DNA of 64,000 nucleotides from positions 15,996,001 through 16,060,000 of the forward strand of contig NC_065873.1 of NCBI RefSeq assembly GCF_933775445.1, in the 5' to 3' direction. The stretch comes from Argentina anserina (lineage: Eukaryota > Streptophyta > Magnoliopsida > Rosales > Rosaceae). The position numbers were made by a program, and so were the translations under genes. The notes under the pieces were generated by a model that worked only from the letters and a program-made list of their open reading frames with translations, searched no databases and had not been told where the DNA came from. Positions 26,019-36,715 of this stretch are shown here, one piece after another. How positions within the stretch are numbered: position 1 is the stretch's first letter; each line of letters opens with the position of its first letter.

Positions 26019-27086
26019 CTAATCAAAGTGGGGAGTATCCATGGTAGCAACCGGAGGCCTAGCTTTAGAAGCAAGGGGCTCGGGTTTCATGGAGATATGG
26101 TGAGTCTCGATCTCATGGTCCTCATCCACATGATTCGATTCGGGTTGTAGAAACTTCTTGTAGGCGGAGTAAGCCTTGATCATCTCTTTGCTAGCGCGAC
26201 AATCGCGATTAAAGTGCTTGAAGGAGCCACATTTGAAGCATGGAGACTTTCCATTACCGGAAGTGGAGGCATTAGGAGGCGCACGGCCTCCTTGGAGTGT
26301 GGGACGGGTACGGCCTCCCCCTGAGGGTGCGGCGCCACCACCATCACGGGTCCATGTATTGGACCGAGGCCGAGATCGGCCTTGTTGCCTCCCACCACGA
26401 GAGTTGTTATTTTGGTGTTGATATGGAGCGTTCCTTGATTGATTCTTTTGCTTAGGAGCTTTCCCATAGTTAGCCTGTGGCGTAGAAATTCTTTTAGTGC
26501 CAACAGGTCTATTGTTGTTGTTGAGGAGAATCTCAAAATGTCTCTCCTTCTTAGCTAAGAGTGTCATTAAGTCGGCAAAAGACCGGATCTTCCCTTCCTC
26601 TACATGAGTGCGGTACGTATGGGCTTGAACCTCATAGTTGATTAGAAACGTGTCCAATGTCTTATTGAGAAGATCTAGGTCGGTCTTGATGACACCAACG
26701 GTGCCAAGATCGGATTGCAAGCATAGCATATCCTGATTGAAATCATCCACTCTCTTATAGTCCAATAGACGGATGTTGTCCCATCTAACGGTCAATTCAG
26801 GAAGAAGCTTATCATGAACGTTGTTGTACCGCAAGCGTAGTTTGTCCCATAATTATTTAGGATCTTTTACGTTCAAGTATTGCCTCTTGAGAGTTGAATG
26901 GATGTGACGTCTCATAAAGATGAGAGTCTGAGTCTTAGCCATGGGTGGGAAATCAGCAGGAGGGTCGGCAAACATGCCTTCAATCCCTCGGCTCTCGAAA
27001 GCGAGTTCCATGTCGGAAACCCAGCGGTGGTATTCCTTTCCTTCGAGATCAAGAAGGCCAAATTCCGGTCGAGATGGCGATGACAT
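26019..27086 (-). pseudogene. copia gag with zinc knuckle, one nonsense codon
   Basis: Begins MSSPSRPEFGLLDLEGKEYH and includes the YHRWVSDMELAF block of copia gag. A TAA at 26853-26855 interrupts the frame just before LWDKLRLRYNN, and the same frame then runs to 26019. The C-terminal part has a Arg/Gly/Gln-rich stretch and one CCHC knuckle (CFKCGSFKHFNRDC), then a short acidic tail ending DTPHFD. It is separate from pol: the stop at 26019 is followed by about 0.65 kb of non-coding DNA. The single nonsense looks like a point change. Confidence 0.88.
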
Positions 27087-27594
27087 CTACAAAACGAATA
27101 CGGAATCGATTAGATTCAAGTATAATAGGAATTAGAAGGGGTGACGTATATGGTCACAAGAAAAATCGATGCAAGCGGCGATACTCATGATCGCACCCAA
27201 AACAGCGGTGCACTCAGGCGACCACACGAAAATCGATTAACTTCCCTTTCAAAACAATCGTGACTCCCCCAGGACCGTCACACAGAAAACATCGACCAAG
27301 AGGGGAAACCCATCCCTCTATAGTCTCATCGGCGTTATAAGAAAGGCCAGAATTAAGACAAGAAGAAGGCTAATAGCGCCCGATATAATATATCTATACG
27401 TTCAAAAGCGGGAACGTTTATGAAAAATTTACCTTAGAGGGTTTGTAGTATACGGGAGTAGCTTCTCTTGAGCGAAGTCCTTGCTTGTGACTTTCACGTC
27501 TCTTGCGTGAATATGCAGGAGGAGCAATTTTGAGTGATTTGATGCGAGAACTTGCGGGGCGAAAAGATTTCTTTGCGGAGCGAATGCGGAGGAA

Positions 27595-27830
27595 GCGCTG
27601 CGGGGCTGCGGGGCTGCGTGCAGGAGCTGCGGGGCTGCGGGGCTGCGGGGCTGCAGGGCTGCAGGGCTGCGGGGCTGCGAGGGCAGGGGCTGCGAGGGCA
27701 GGGGCTGCGAGGGCAGGCAGGGGCTGCGGCGGCGGCAGGAGGTTGCGGCGGCAGCAGGGGGTTGCGGCGACGGCAGGAGGCAGCGGTGCGGCGGCGGCAG
27801 GAGGCAGCGGTGCGGCGGAGGTAAAAAAAA
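27595..27830 (-). repeat. GC-rich tandem repeats in the copia leader
   Basis: Between the 5' LTR and gag. On the plus strand it has an 8-bp unit GGGGCTGC repeated many times, then a 15-bp unit GAGGGCAGGGGCTGC about three times, then GGCGGCAGGAGG-type repeats. Open plus-strand frames here are artefacts of composition. Confidence 0.85.
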
Positions 27831-27867
27831 ATTCAGAAGGCTCTAAAGGATTCAGGGTTTTTAGGGC

Positions 27868-27882
27868 TTCGTGCTGATAACG
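27868..27882 (-). promoter_or_regulatory. Primer-binding-like site of the copia element
   Basis: Directly inside the 5' LTR the element strand reads CGTTATCAGCACGAAG. It partly resembles the initiator-Met primer site (TATCAGAGC) common in copia elements. The match is imperfect, so the primer tRNA is unproven. Confidence 0.4.
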
Positions 27883-28067
27883 TGTTTGAGGATGAAATAC
27901 TTGTATATTATTGAATGATATGGGGGCCTATATATAGGCATTTACAACACCACAATCCCGTAGGATTCGGAGTCCTAATCTACTACGGAGATGCTAATCT
28001 ATCTCCTAACAGGAAACCTATTAGGCTAAGACACACACAAGAGTAGAATAGTAATTCTCCCGGAACA
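27883..28067 (-). repeat. 5' LTR of the copia element
   Basis: 185 bp, TG...CA ends, five mismatches to the other LTR. Followed by the ATGAT duplication. Confidence 0.95.
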
Positions 28068-28641
28068 ATGATGACATTGTTTCTTTAATTATCTAATTTA
28101 ATATTTATTTGTATCTTTGGCAGGTTATTTCATTAAGAAAAGAAAATCGAACCAATAAAAGAACTTGCCAAAGATTGAGGATTCAAGCCGTGGTGATTGA
28201 GTTGTATTTTAAGATAAATTGCATTCATGCGTATCATACCAAATATTGTTGAAATGAGTTTTTAAATGCTGTTTTGTTTTGGAAAATATCTAATATGTTT
28301 AAAATTATTTTGTTTTAAAATAGAAAAATATTTTCTCAAATTATAACATATTTGTTGATTGATATGTTTTCCTTTTTGTATGAGATATGCTTTAAGTGAG
28401 GGGGGGGAAGTTTCTTCTCCTATAAATACGCATTTGAAAAATTGTGAAGGTGAGAGATTTTGAGCATATAGAATAGGTTGTGATACCTTGGTATTGACAT
28501 TGATAAACTCATATCTCTCATATATGATGTAGTGCTCATTATAATAGAGCTTCTCACAAGTTAGTCCAGTATGCTAGTAAGGAGGTCATGTTAGTATCTC
28601 TACTTGTGAAAGCTCTAATCTTAATTGCATCATTTTATATT

Positions 28642-29666
28642 GGCATAAATGCCGATTTGCACCCCAAACTTGGCTGAAATTGTCAATTTGCACCCCGAAC
28701 TTGCATTTGAGTCAATTTACCTCATAAACTTGGTAAAAATTACCGATTTGCACCATATCCGTCAAATTTAATGTTTTCAATCCAATTTTAAGTCACATAT
28801 CATGCATTTAAGGGGTAATATTGTCATTATATATTTATTCATATTGAATAATGAAATAAATTAATAAAATTACTTAAGAGGAACACTTGCTACAATGTTT
28901 GTTTTTTCGAAACATGTTATTGATTTATATATTTATTATTTTATGTGATATGGTATGTTAAAAGATATTAGAAAAAATATAAATAAATAAATATATTGAA
29001 AATTAAAAATAAATGTGTGTTCCGAGAGAATTACTATTCTGCCATTGTGTGTGTTAGCCTTATTAGGTTTCCTGTTAGAGATAGATTCGCATGTCTGTAA
29101 TAGATTAGGACTTTGAATCCTACTAATTGTGTTATGTAATGCCTATATATTGTCCTCATTATCAATCAATAAATGGTTACGTTTTGTTCTCGTCTATTAT
29201 GTCGTTATTATTCTTGTTTTGTTCATCCTCCAACAATGTGTACATATAAAAATATATCTATACACAACACACTATATTTGAATGGGTGGGTATATTGAAT
29301 ATATAATTCAAAGTAGGGTTAAGTAGGTAGAAAAAAGATGTAAATAAATAATTTGATTAACAAAATAATCTCATTTTAAAGAATATTTTTATTTGTTTTT
29401 AAGAAAAATATAAATAGAAAATGACAACATTACCCCTCATGTGTATGACATGTGACGCAAAATTAGATAGAAACAGTTAAATTTAACAGATGGGGTGCAA
29501 ATCGGCAATTTTTACCAAGTTTATGAGAAAAATTGACTCAAATACAAGTTCGGGGTGTAAATCGGCAATTTTTACCAAGTTTAGGAGGTAAATTGACTCA
29601 AATGCAAGTTCGGGGTGCAAATTGACAATTTCAGCCAAATTTGGGGTGCAAATCGGCATTTATGTC
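28642..29666. mobile_element. Mutator-like non-autonomous element with long terminal inverted repeats
   Basis: The left end (GGCATAAATGCCGATTTGCA at 28642) and the right end (reverse complement GACATAAATGCCGATTTGCA, ending 29666) are inverted copies extending over about 150 bp. The right arm contains one extra internal copy of a ~75-bp motif. Flanking nonamers TTTTATATT (28633-28641) and TTTTATTTA (29667-29675) match at 7 of 9 positions, fitting an aged 9-bp target duplication. No transposase is encoded. Long TIRs and a 9-bp duplication suggest Mutator-like; that class call is inference. Confidence 0.7.
29018..29235 (+). mobile_element. Solo LTR of a related copia family, nested in the Mutator-like element
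   Basis: 218 bp from TGTTCCGAGAGAATTACTAT to CATCCTCCAACA, flanked by perfect ATGTG duplications (29013-29017, 29236-29240). The first 150 bp align with the reverse complement of the copia LTR in this window, but the 3' third differs, so it is a sister family. No internal sequence remains, as after LTR-LTR recombination. Confidence 0.88.
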
Positions 29667-30764
29667 TTTTATTTATATTTTATTGTGTGCTTAACCAAAC
29701 TATTGATTCTTATTTGCATTGTTGCACTTGAGAATCAATGATCTTTGTGATTCAATCAAAATATGTGGACTTGTTGGAAACGTTCATTTATCTCACGTCC
29801 ATTATATATACATGCTTATGGGAAAACAATTATGGTAGATCGAGGAGGAAAATTAGAGGAAGAGATTATTGCTTAGTGTGTTTACCATGCATCTCTATTT
29901 TACATAATTATTGTTTAATCGTTCATACATATGCCTATGTGATATTAAGCATCAACGATTGAGAGAAGAGAGAGAGAGAGAAACTTGGGAAAAACAGTTG
30001 TTGCATTAGCTAGTGTCATAGCTTTATTCTGTGTTGATTATATTCATTGAGAATTCATTGTATTTTGTATCCTCTATATGGGTTACATATCACATGCATA
30101 AATCGTTCATGCATTAAGATTAAATCATTCATTCATCTCATGAACATAAACATTGGTGAGGTTCATTAAGAATTAATCAAGTCCTATGTGGCAAGGAGAC
30201 GTGTGGCTCAAATCAAGACCTTAGTGGCAAGAGATCTTAGTGACTCATTGAATAAGACCCTAGCAACAAGATATCTTAGTGATTCCATTGAAGAAGACCT
30301 TAGTGGCATAGTCGATCTATGTGACGACAATAAACCTTGTGGCATCGACGATATGAGTGAGGTCGACTATCTATGTGTTTACAACGATCTTAGTGAGATT
30401 GTATCAACACTTGAAACAACGGTCTTATTGAGGTTATTTCAACACTTGATTGTAACTATCAAGTGAGAAGTATTTTACTTTTGAGAACTATATTATCATA
30501 GATTAAAAAATATCTTTGTAATATGAATTGTTTTAAAAAAAAGTGAAATTCTTCTATATTTTATGCTTCTTGTAATCTTTTTGTTATATCTTGTATTTTC
30601 AAATTAGTTATTACTTAATAGACAGACTGATATAAGACATTTCAAACGAACATTTTAAAAATCACTGGAAGTGAAGATTTATGTACCTCCCAAACTAATA
30701 TACTCGATGAACACTAGATGTATGCTCGTAAGTAATATTATACAGTTCAAGGTAAACCCCCTAA
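29667..30764. other. Repeat-like region with a small acidic open frame
   Basis: AT-rich. A 92-codon plus-strand frame at 30188-30466 has internal degenerate repeats built on a CTTAGTG word (RDLSDS, RYLSDS, EDLSG). No family recognised; probably transposon-derived or chance. Confidence 0.3.
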
Positions 30765-32062
30765 TTAAAGAGTATTATATTTGATTAACCACATTTCAAA
30801 CGAACGCTCTAAATTCACTGGCACAGTAATTTCTTGTACCTTCCAAACCTGACCAACATATTTTCCCTTCTTGCGGATTCTCGATATGATTTGCCAATTA
30901 CGTGGCAACCATTGTGGCCAATTTTCGTTGATGCTCCTTCTCCTTCTGGGTTTTACTGTTTTGCTAGACCCAACTTGATCAGCTTTTCTGGGTCTTCCGT
31001 TCTTACAGTTTGTTGTACTACTTGCTTCAGAATTTGCTTGAATAGGAAATGTAGAACTTACAGCTGCCCCGCGTCTTGAATATGCATTTGTCGACAATGG
31101 TACATTCTTATCTACAAAATCCAAACCGTTATTCATCACTTGATACATACAGTAAATATGTGATTTTCTATTTCTGATTTGTGAGGAGAAGATTAATATG
31201 GGACTAATATGGCAGGTTAGTTAATAGGATTCCAACCTTATACAATAAGATTTATCATTTATGTAAGTAACAGAAGAGTTGCTAATTATGATAATGATGA
31301 TCGTATGTGCTTGTCTGCCATATGGTTGTCATATGCACTACATTACCTACATATAGTAAACTTATCGACCAATTAATCAATCCGAATAAGGACCAGAATG
31401 AAGCGTTACAACAAATCCGTATATTGTCTTTTCAGTGGAAATACAGTCCTGTCATGACAGTTTCTTGGTAGCTACACATTCACATGTCACTACCTTTAAT
31501 TTCATTAAGAAGCTATATGTACATGATTGCATGAACGAACCAAACTAATTATTATATTATATTTTCCCATAAGAAATTAAGTTCCACCATCAGTCTATCA
31601 ATCCATTCTTTGTCTATAGTTATCTAAAAACACACCAATATATCTAAGTTTTTACAAAAAAAATATATGTGTATATATCCATCAATCTAAATGTAGATAC
31701 CTTGACACGCATAAGTTATCATTATATACAATACCAAGGGAAAATGACATGAAATATCGTACTTTTAACTATGTCATGTAATTAATTTCTATTGAAAAAA
31801 AAAAGTACTCACTGAGTATTGCAGCCTGATCATGCTCTACTGTAGGCTCTGAAAATGGCGTTGGCGAATAAGATAGAGGATTCAAGCAGGTCCCGAAAAT
31901 GGTAATCCCCACGGACGGTCTTGAATGAATGATATCTATGGTTCTTGTAGACATTGATGAAAATGTAGCTGCAGGTGGCCAATACCGCAACGGAAATGAT
32001 GACATAGAGGGAGGGAAGGAGACTGGGAGAGAGACCCTCGGTCTAGTACGACTCCTTTCCAA
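30765..32062 (-). CDS. Small MBD-like nuclear protein (putative, possibly truncated)
   Basis: Two exons, 32062-31813 and 31111-30765, joined across a GT-AG intron, give 198 residues in frame. The first exon is serine/proline-rich and low in recognisable structure. The second carries an AT-hook-like NGRPRK, a basic patch (KTVKPRRRRS) and then WPQWLPRNWQIISRIRKKGK, which resembles the start of a plant methyl-CpG-binding domain (WLPPGW-V---R-NGK). After GKYVGQVWK the expected FRS--EV--YL segment is not clear, and the protein stops 27 residues later, so the MBD may be cut short or divergent. If real, it would be a chromatin-associated DNA-binding protein. Alternative: a decayed MBD gene. Confidence in the exon pairing is moderate, in function low. 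Confidence 0.45.
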
Positions 32063-32656
32063 CGTAAATGAGTCGTAGAGAGAATTAGGAAAACAGAAGG
32101 GGAGAAAAACAAATTGATAAACCGAGCGACAAAAGTTGTGTTACTCACTGGTCTATCTAAGGCTTTAAATATTAAGGGTCTTCCAATGAATTATGGATGA
32201 TCACTTCTACGTCATGGGCCTAGCTAGCTTCCTTCTAATTTAGAAAAAGAGATTTAATCTCATAACGGCAAGAATGAGACACACAATATATACATAGATA
32301 TATATTAACCGTTCAAATTTTAGGTATATATATTTGGTAGCAGATTAACAATCAATCTATATATGGAAGCATGGAATTCTTGGCGAAAATTACACTTTAG
32401 CCGAATTTCCGATCGATCGAATTGGTTATTGGCCAATCGAAACCCATGATAAAATGAAATAAAAAATCGAAATCCTTAGAGAGTAGAGAACATGAAATCG
32501 ATTTCCAAGAATCCAATTTTTTAGAATTCGAAACTAAAAAATTTCATTATCAGAAAAGCAATTTTCAGAGTTAGCTCAATGAAAGAAATTGGGAGGCAGT
32601 GGCGACATGGAGAAGCCTTAGCCAAGTGATGATGAGAGACGAAAGTCTCTAAGAAG
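32063..32656. other. Intergenic
   Basis: Upstream of the MBD-like gene and left of a hAT-type element. Nothing else is recognised. Confidence 0.5.
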
Positions 32657-33310
32657 TAGAGTTGTAAGTAGGCTTGAGCCGCTCGTGTTCGGCTCATTTT
32701 TAGCCCGTTCGGCTCGAGCTCATAAAGTTAAATGAGTTGAGCTTGAGCTCAATATTAAGCCCGGCCTTGAAAATGACGAGCTTGAACAACTAGTATTCGG
32801 CTTGTTTGACTCGTTTAGCTCGTGAGCTAACTCAAGATCATTAAAAGCTCGGGGGCTCGTTTATTAATTAAACTTAACTTATTAACTTTTATAGTAAATA
32901 TAAAGTAATTTTTTATATGAGAAATAATATTTAAAATAATATTAGTTAGAAATAGCTTCTTTCTAAATTAGTTAAACGACTTTAAGTTTAATAACGAGTT
33001 TGATTAGTTATTTTAGTTGATTACAAATAAAGGGGTTTTGTGTGATGTTAAGATATCAGATTTGAAAATTCAATTTTAATTTCTTAATTTTAAATTTTAA
33101 TTTCATATGATTTAAGTCGGCTTTGTTCAAGTTTGAGCTCGTCTAATAAAATGAGCCGACCTGAGCCTAGTTCGAGTTTTTTCAAGCCGAGCCGAGCTTA
33201 AACATAAAGGATAAAATTCAATTGTAACCCGACTCGAGCTCGATCGAATGAAAACGAGCCAAACATGAACAACGTAGCATTCGGCTCGGCTTGGCTCATT
33301 TACACCTCTA
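32657..33310. mobile_element. hAT-type non-autonomous element (eroded)
   Basis: Ends TAGAGTTGTAAG (left) and, reverse-complemented, TAGAGGTGTAAATGAGCC (right) are inverted. Subterminal GAGCCGAGC-type motifs recur in both orientations. Flanking octamers CTAAGAAG and CTGATAAG match at 6 of 8, consistent with a decayed 8-bp duplication. The centre is AT-rich without coding capacity. Confidence 0.7.
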
Positions 33311-33987
33311 CTGATAAGTTGAGAGAGAGAGAGAGGGAGAAAAGTTGTATGAGTCAAAGAAAAAAATGGGGATTAGGAGTTTCCTTTTTCCCATTTATAT
33401 TTGACAAGTAAAAAAATCATATAAAATGCTATATCAAGTCTATTTCCATCAGGCTAGTAAAGAGGCGTAACCGAATCTGGTCCAGTTTAATTCAATTAGA
33501 TCCGATGAAGAGCATTTTTTGTTCTATTTTCTTTGGTTCAGCTATTTAGTTTGTTTCTTTTTTGTTGGATAAGTCAATTTAGCATCTAATGTATGAAATT
33601 AAATAATTTGATAGCTGAAATTCTCATTTATAAATCATTGTTGTACTTCTACTAGAGTTATTTATAGAGTTATTTTTGTCATTCTAGCTTCATTTCCTGG
33701 TTCGCACTTTACTTATTCGAATGTATATTACCTCTCATGCTCATCGAAAAACACCGACGTTTCTCCCATTTTTGGACTAAACTAGTTTGAAAATTGAAAA
33801 CCTACACATCACAACTGTTCGAGTCAGGTTTTCTTCGTTTAACAAAAGTCGGAAAATGACAATGAATCAGTCTTCTATCTGTCTTGACCTAATTACTTAT
33901 CATAGACAAGTCGGATCTATCATCTAAACTCCAAGAAACAAAGCTAAGAAGAAGCGAAGACAAACCTCCCTAATTTGCACACCACCA

Positions 33988-34264
33988 TATATAAGAGCCA
34001 CAGGTCCCTCCCCTGGTGGGATGTACGTAAAACCATCGTAAAAGGAACCAACGGAATTAAATCCAATCGATATCAATGCATTCCCTTTTACATTCGAATG
34101 CCTTCGTCTTTGTTACCATAATAGCGATTTTGTCATCAATATCCTCCCTTTCCTTCACCAAACCTCGCCAAAAAATATTCACTAGGCAATGCCCCTCCAC
34201 ATTCTACATCACCGTTATGGCAAATTTCCTTCTCAGTCACACACAGCCACCCCTAAAATGGTAA
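33988..34264 (+). CDS. Candidate small peptide gene with TATA box (hypothetical)
   Basis: TATATAAG at 33988-33995 is followed 81 bp later by an ATG (34076) opening 62 codons. The N-terminus has a hydrophobic stretch (VFVTIIAILSSISSLSF) that could be a signal peptide. No family is recognised and the remainder is unremarkable, so chance is quite possible. Its own TATA box at a sensible distance is the only positive support. Confidence 0.22.
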
Positions 34265-34332
34265 CACCACCAATAAGAGCGTTAATCACCTAATCATTAG
34301 TTGAGCACCAAGTGACGTCAACTACCGTATGA

Positions 34333-34462
34333 TCTGGTTAAACAGTGGTTAAACAGTTAGATCGGAATCTGGTTAAACAGTGGTCAAACAGTCAGATCGG
34401 CGGAATATCACTCACACCAATAAACAGTGTCAAACAGTCGGAAGATCACTCCCACCAATAAA
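34333..34462. repeat. Short direct repeats upstream of the gene at 34801
   Basis: A 33-bp unit at 34333-34365 recurs at 34368-34400 with two changes (both begin TCTGGTTAAACAGTGGT). An 18-bp unit at 34407-34424 recurs at 34445-34462 with one change (ATCACTC-CACCAATAAA). Confidence 0.8.
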
Positions 34463-34702
34463 TAAGTCCACCGTTAACCACCATTCACGCTGCGATTCAT
34501 GTCTCATGACTCACCCACAAACCCCACCCTCACCGCTTCAAAATCTCACAGAATCCCCACACTGTAAAAAAAGCTAAGATTTCGTTTCATTTCGCAGCTT
34601 TCCAAATCCCACCGAGTCAGTAAAACCGACGACCGGTCTTCTCCGTCTTTCCCGCACCTTGGGTGTTAAGTCACTATAACCCTTCCCATTTCTCCAAAAA
34701 CC

Positions 34703-34712
34703 CTATTTAAAC
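34703..34712 (+). promoter_or_regulatory. TATA-like box of the gene at 34801
   Basis: CTATTTAAAC about 95 bp before the ATG, followed by a long CT-rich leader (34736-34800), a common plant 5' UTR pattern. Confidence 0.5.
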
Positions 34713-34800
34713 CCCCTTGACCAAATCCACAGTCTTCTTCTCTGTCGCTCTCACCAGAATCTCTATCTCTCTTTCTCTCTCTTCTCTTCTCTTCTCTCTC

Positions 34801-36715
34801 ATGGCCGAGGACTACATGAAGGGCTCTATGCGCAAGCTGGCGCTCTGGTACACCAGGACCTTCAAGCCCATTATGACCCACGACGAGCTCGAGCCCATCA
34901 TGGCCACCCTCGGGTTCGTGGGCCGTCCGGCTGCGGCGGCGGCGCCGAACTCGGCGGTGTTGTGGAAGGAGTACGTGTTCTCCGCCGCGGGTGGGTGGAG
35001 GAGCAAGTGGGGCGGGGCGAACGAGCCGCTGCTGCTGCCGAGGCCGAGGCTGCCGTACCCGAGAATCGATGGGCTCCACATCTATTCCTACCGGGCTTTC
35101 CTCGAGGCCGTTAATTTCTACCTCGAGATGTGTGACATCTCCGATCTCTTCCACATAAGGTAACGGAGCTACCACTTCTCTTTGTCTCGTTTTTGTTTAT
35201 TTCGTTTCTGGGTTTTTTGCTGTTCTCGATTTTGTGTGTGCTTTTGTGTTTGTTCATTCATTGAAAAGGGTTTTGGGTTTTCGCTTTGCTCTGCTGGGTT
35301 TTGTAATTATTCTGATTAAGTGTGATTAATTTTTGTTTTGAGAGATAATCACTGATTAAGTTTGCTTGATCAAGTTGTATTGCTTTTCAATTTTATTTGT
35401 TGGACTAATGGGGGTGGGTGGGTTATTTTTGTCATTGTATGTAAAGAAAAACATGTGTGGCCACTGTAGCAATTTTGGACCATAGTCCCTTGTGATTAGA
35501 CCAAGTCACAACAATATTTTGAGTGCCCAAATTAAGGAAATGCACCTTTTCCTCCCTTGTGTAAACTAACAAGAGATTAAGAAAGGTTCATGATCTTATG
35601 AAAGAAAACTCTAAAAGAGGATGATTTTCGACTTTTTGGTTGTTCTTTATTGAATTACTATGTAAATGACGGCGCTTGTTCGATTTAAAGTGTGTTAGAG
35701 TTTGCTTGGTGTAATTAATTTTAATGTGCTAAGATGATTGGTACGTGGAGTTGGAAATGATACACAATGAGTTCAAATCAAATCTAGTAGATAATTGATG
35801 ATTAGATTTCTATAAATATATCTAATAAACAAGTTTCTTGGTCACTCGTTTAATTGAAACGGTTACATTCTACTATTATTATTTTGGGAAAAGTATGCAT
35901 TAATAAATATATCAGTTTTTCGTATGTTAAACTAATCAGTCGAATACACAATGTATGATGTGATTCATATATTCTTCATGTTCAAGTGGTGTTACACAGT
36001 AATTCTCATTATTTTCCCTTCAAAATAAGTACGAACCATCTCCTCTGTTTGCCTTTTTTTTAAAAGAAAAAAGAAAAAAAATTAGGAATACATCTGTTTT
36101 GAAGGAGAAAAACAAATTAAAGATACTCTCATTTCTGGAAAATTGGGAGCAATATCATTTTATATTTGTATTGTTTAATACAGTCTGAAATCACTGCAGA
36201 GGTCATGTAAGCTCTAGATTTAATTAATCCACACGAATCTATCTTGTTCTTTGTTACATTATCAATCTTGTTCTTCTTTGTTACATCTTTACTGACATGA
36301 AGGCAAGATAACATATTATATGCTTTTATCTGAAAAACTGTACACAAAACATTGGATTCTGAGGGCTTATTAACTGAACAAGCTTTGTTTTGGTCCAAAA
36401 AAAAAAACTGAACAAGCCTTTTATTTTAACTTCACATTTGTATTTTTCAGAGGAATGCCACTCCATGATCTCCATCGAATTAAAGACCGAAACAGGAAGT
36501 GGCGAAAAATGGAAGAAGATGACAGTGTGTTTGTTTACAGAGAAGGAACTCTAGATCAAGCAACATTCAATCTGTATCACTCTCCCAAGACCATCAGCAA
36601 TAACGCGCTTAATAACAGCAATGACGGTGATGACCACAATTCAATCGTTATTCGGGAGAAAGGCAATAATATGCCAACCAGCTGCATTGTTCCCTTGAAA
36701 GATATAATAGTATGA
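34801..36715 (+). CDS. Plant-specific protein of unknown function
   Basis: Two exons, 34801-35159 and 36451-36715, join in frame (R|GMPL) to 207 residues. Exon 1 starts MAEDYMKGSMRKLALWYTRT and holds an alanine/proline-rich, GC-rich low-complexity segment followed by the conserved block PYPRIDGLHIYSYRAF and AVNFYLEMCDISDLFHIR. Exon 2 reads MEEDDSVFVYREGTLDQAT and ends CIVPLKDIIV. I recall similar proteins in other dicots, all uncharacterised. No signal peptide or membrane segment. The conserved C-terminus and clean splice make it a confident gene. Exon 1 is far richer in GC than its surroundings. Confidence 0.85.

Larger units (their letters stand above)
21828..28067 (-). mobile_element. Ty1/copia LTR retrotransposon, Bianca-like, internally rearranged
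   Basis: Complete insertion on the minus strand flanked by a perfect 5-bp target duplication ATGAT (21823-21827 and 28068-28072). The 185-bp LTRs end TG...CA. Element order from right to left: 5' LTR, primer-binding-like site, GC-rich repeat leader, gag, spacer, integrase core, reverse transcriptase, RNase H, polypurine tract (AAGGGGGAG), 3' LTR. Copia order (integrase before RT) is explicit. Protease and the integrase HHCC region are absent, and gag and pol each carry a nonsense codon, so this copy is not autonomous as it stands. The assignment to a Bianca-like lineage is from remembered integrase similarity. By-eye alignment of the two LTRs gives 5 differences in 185 positions, so the insertion is fairly recent. 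Confidence 0.93.
33311..34702. other. Intergenic, upstream of the DYMKGS gene
   Basis: Contains a candidate short transcription unit (33988-34264) and direct repeats at 34333-34462, both annotated separately. No longer gene seen. Confidence 0.5.

Noticed and set aside
27595..27830. CRISPR-like array
   Set aside because: The repeats are contiguous 8- and 15-bp units without spacers in a plant retrotransposon.
27503..27877. 124-codon Gly/Ala/Arg-rich plus-strand frame
   Set aside because: Produced by GC-rich tandem repeats in the retrotransposon leader; low complexity and on the opposite strand to the element.
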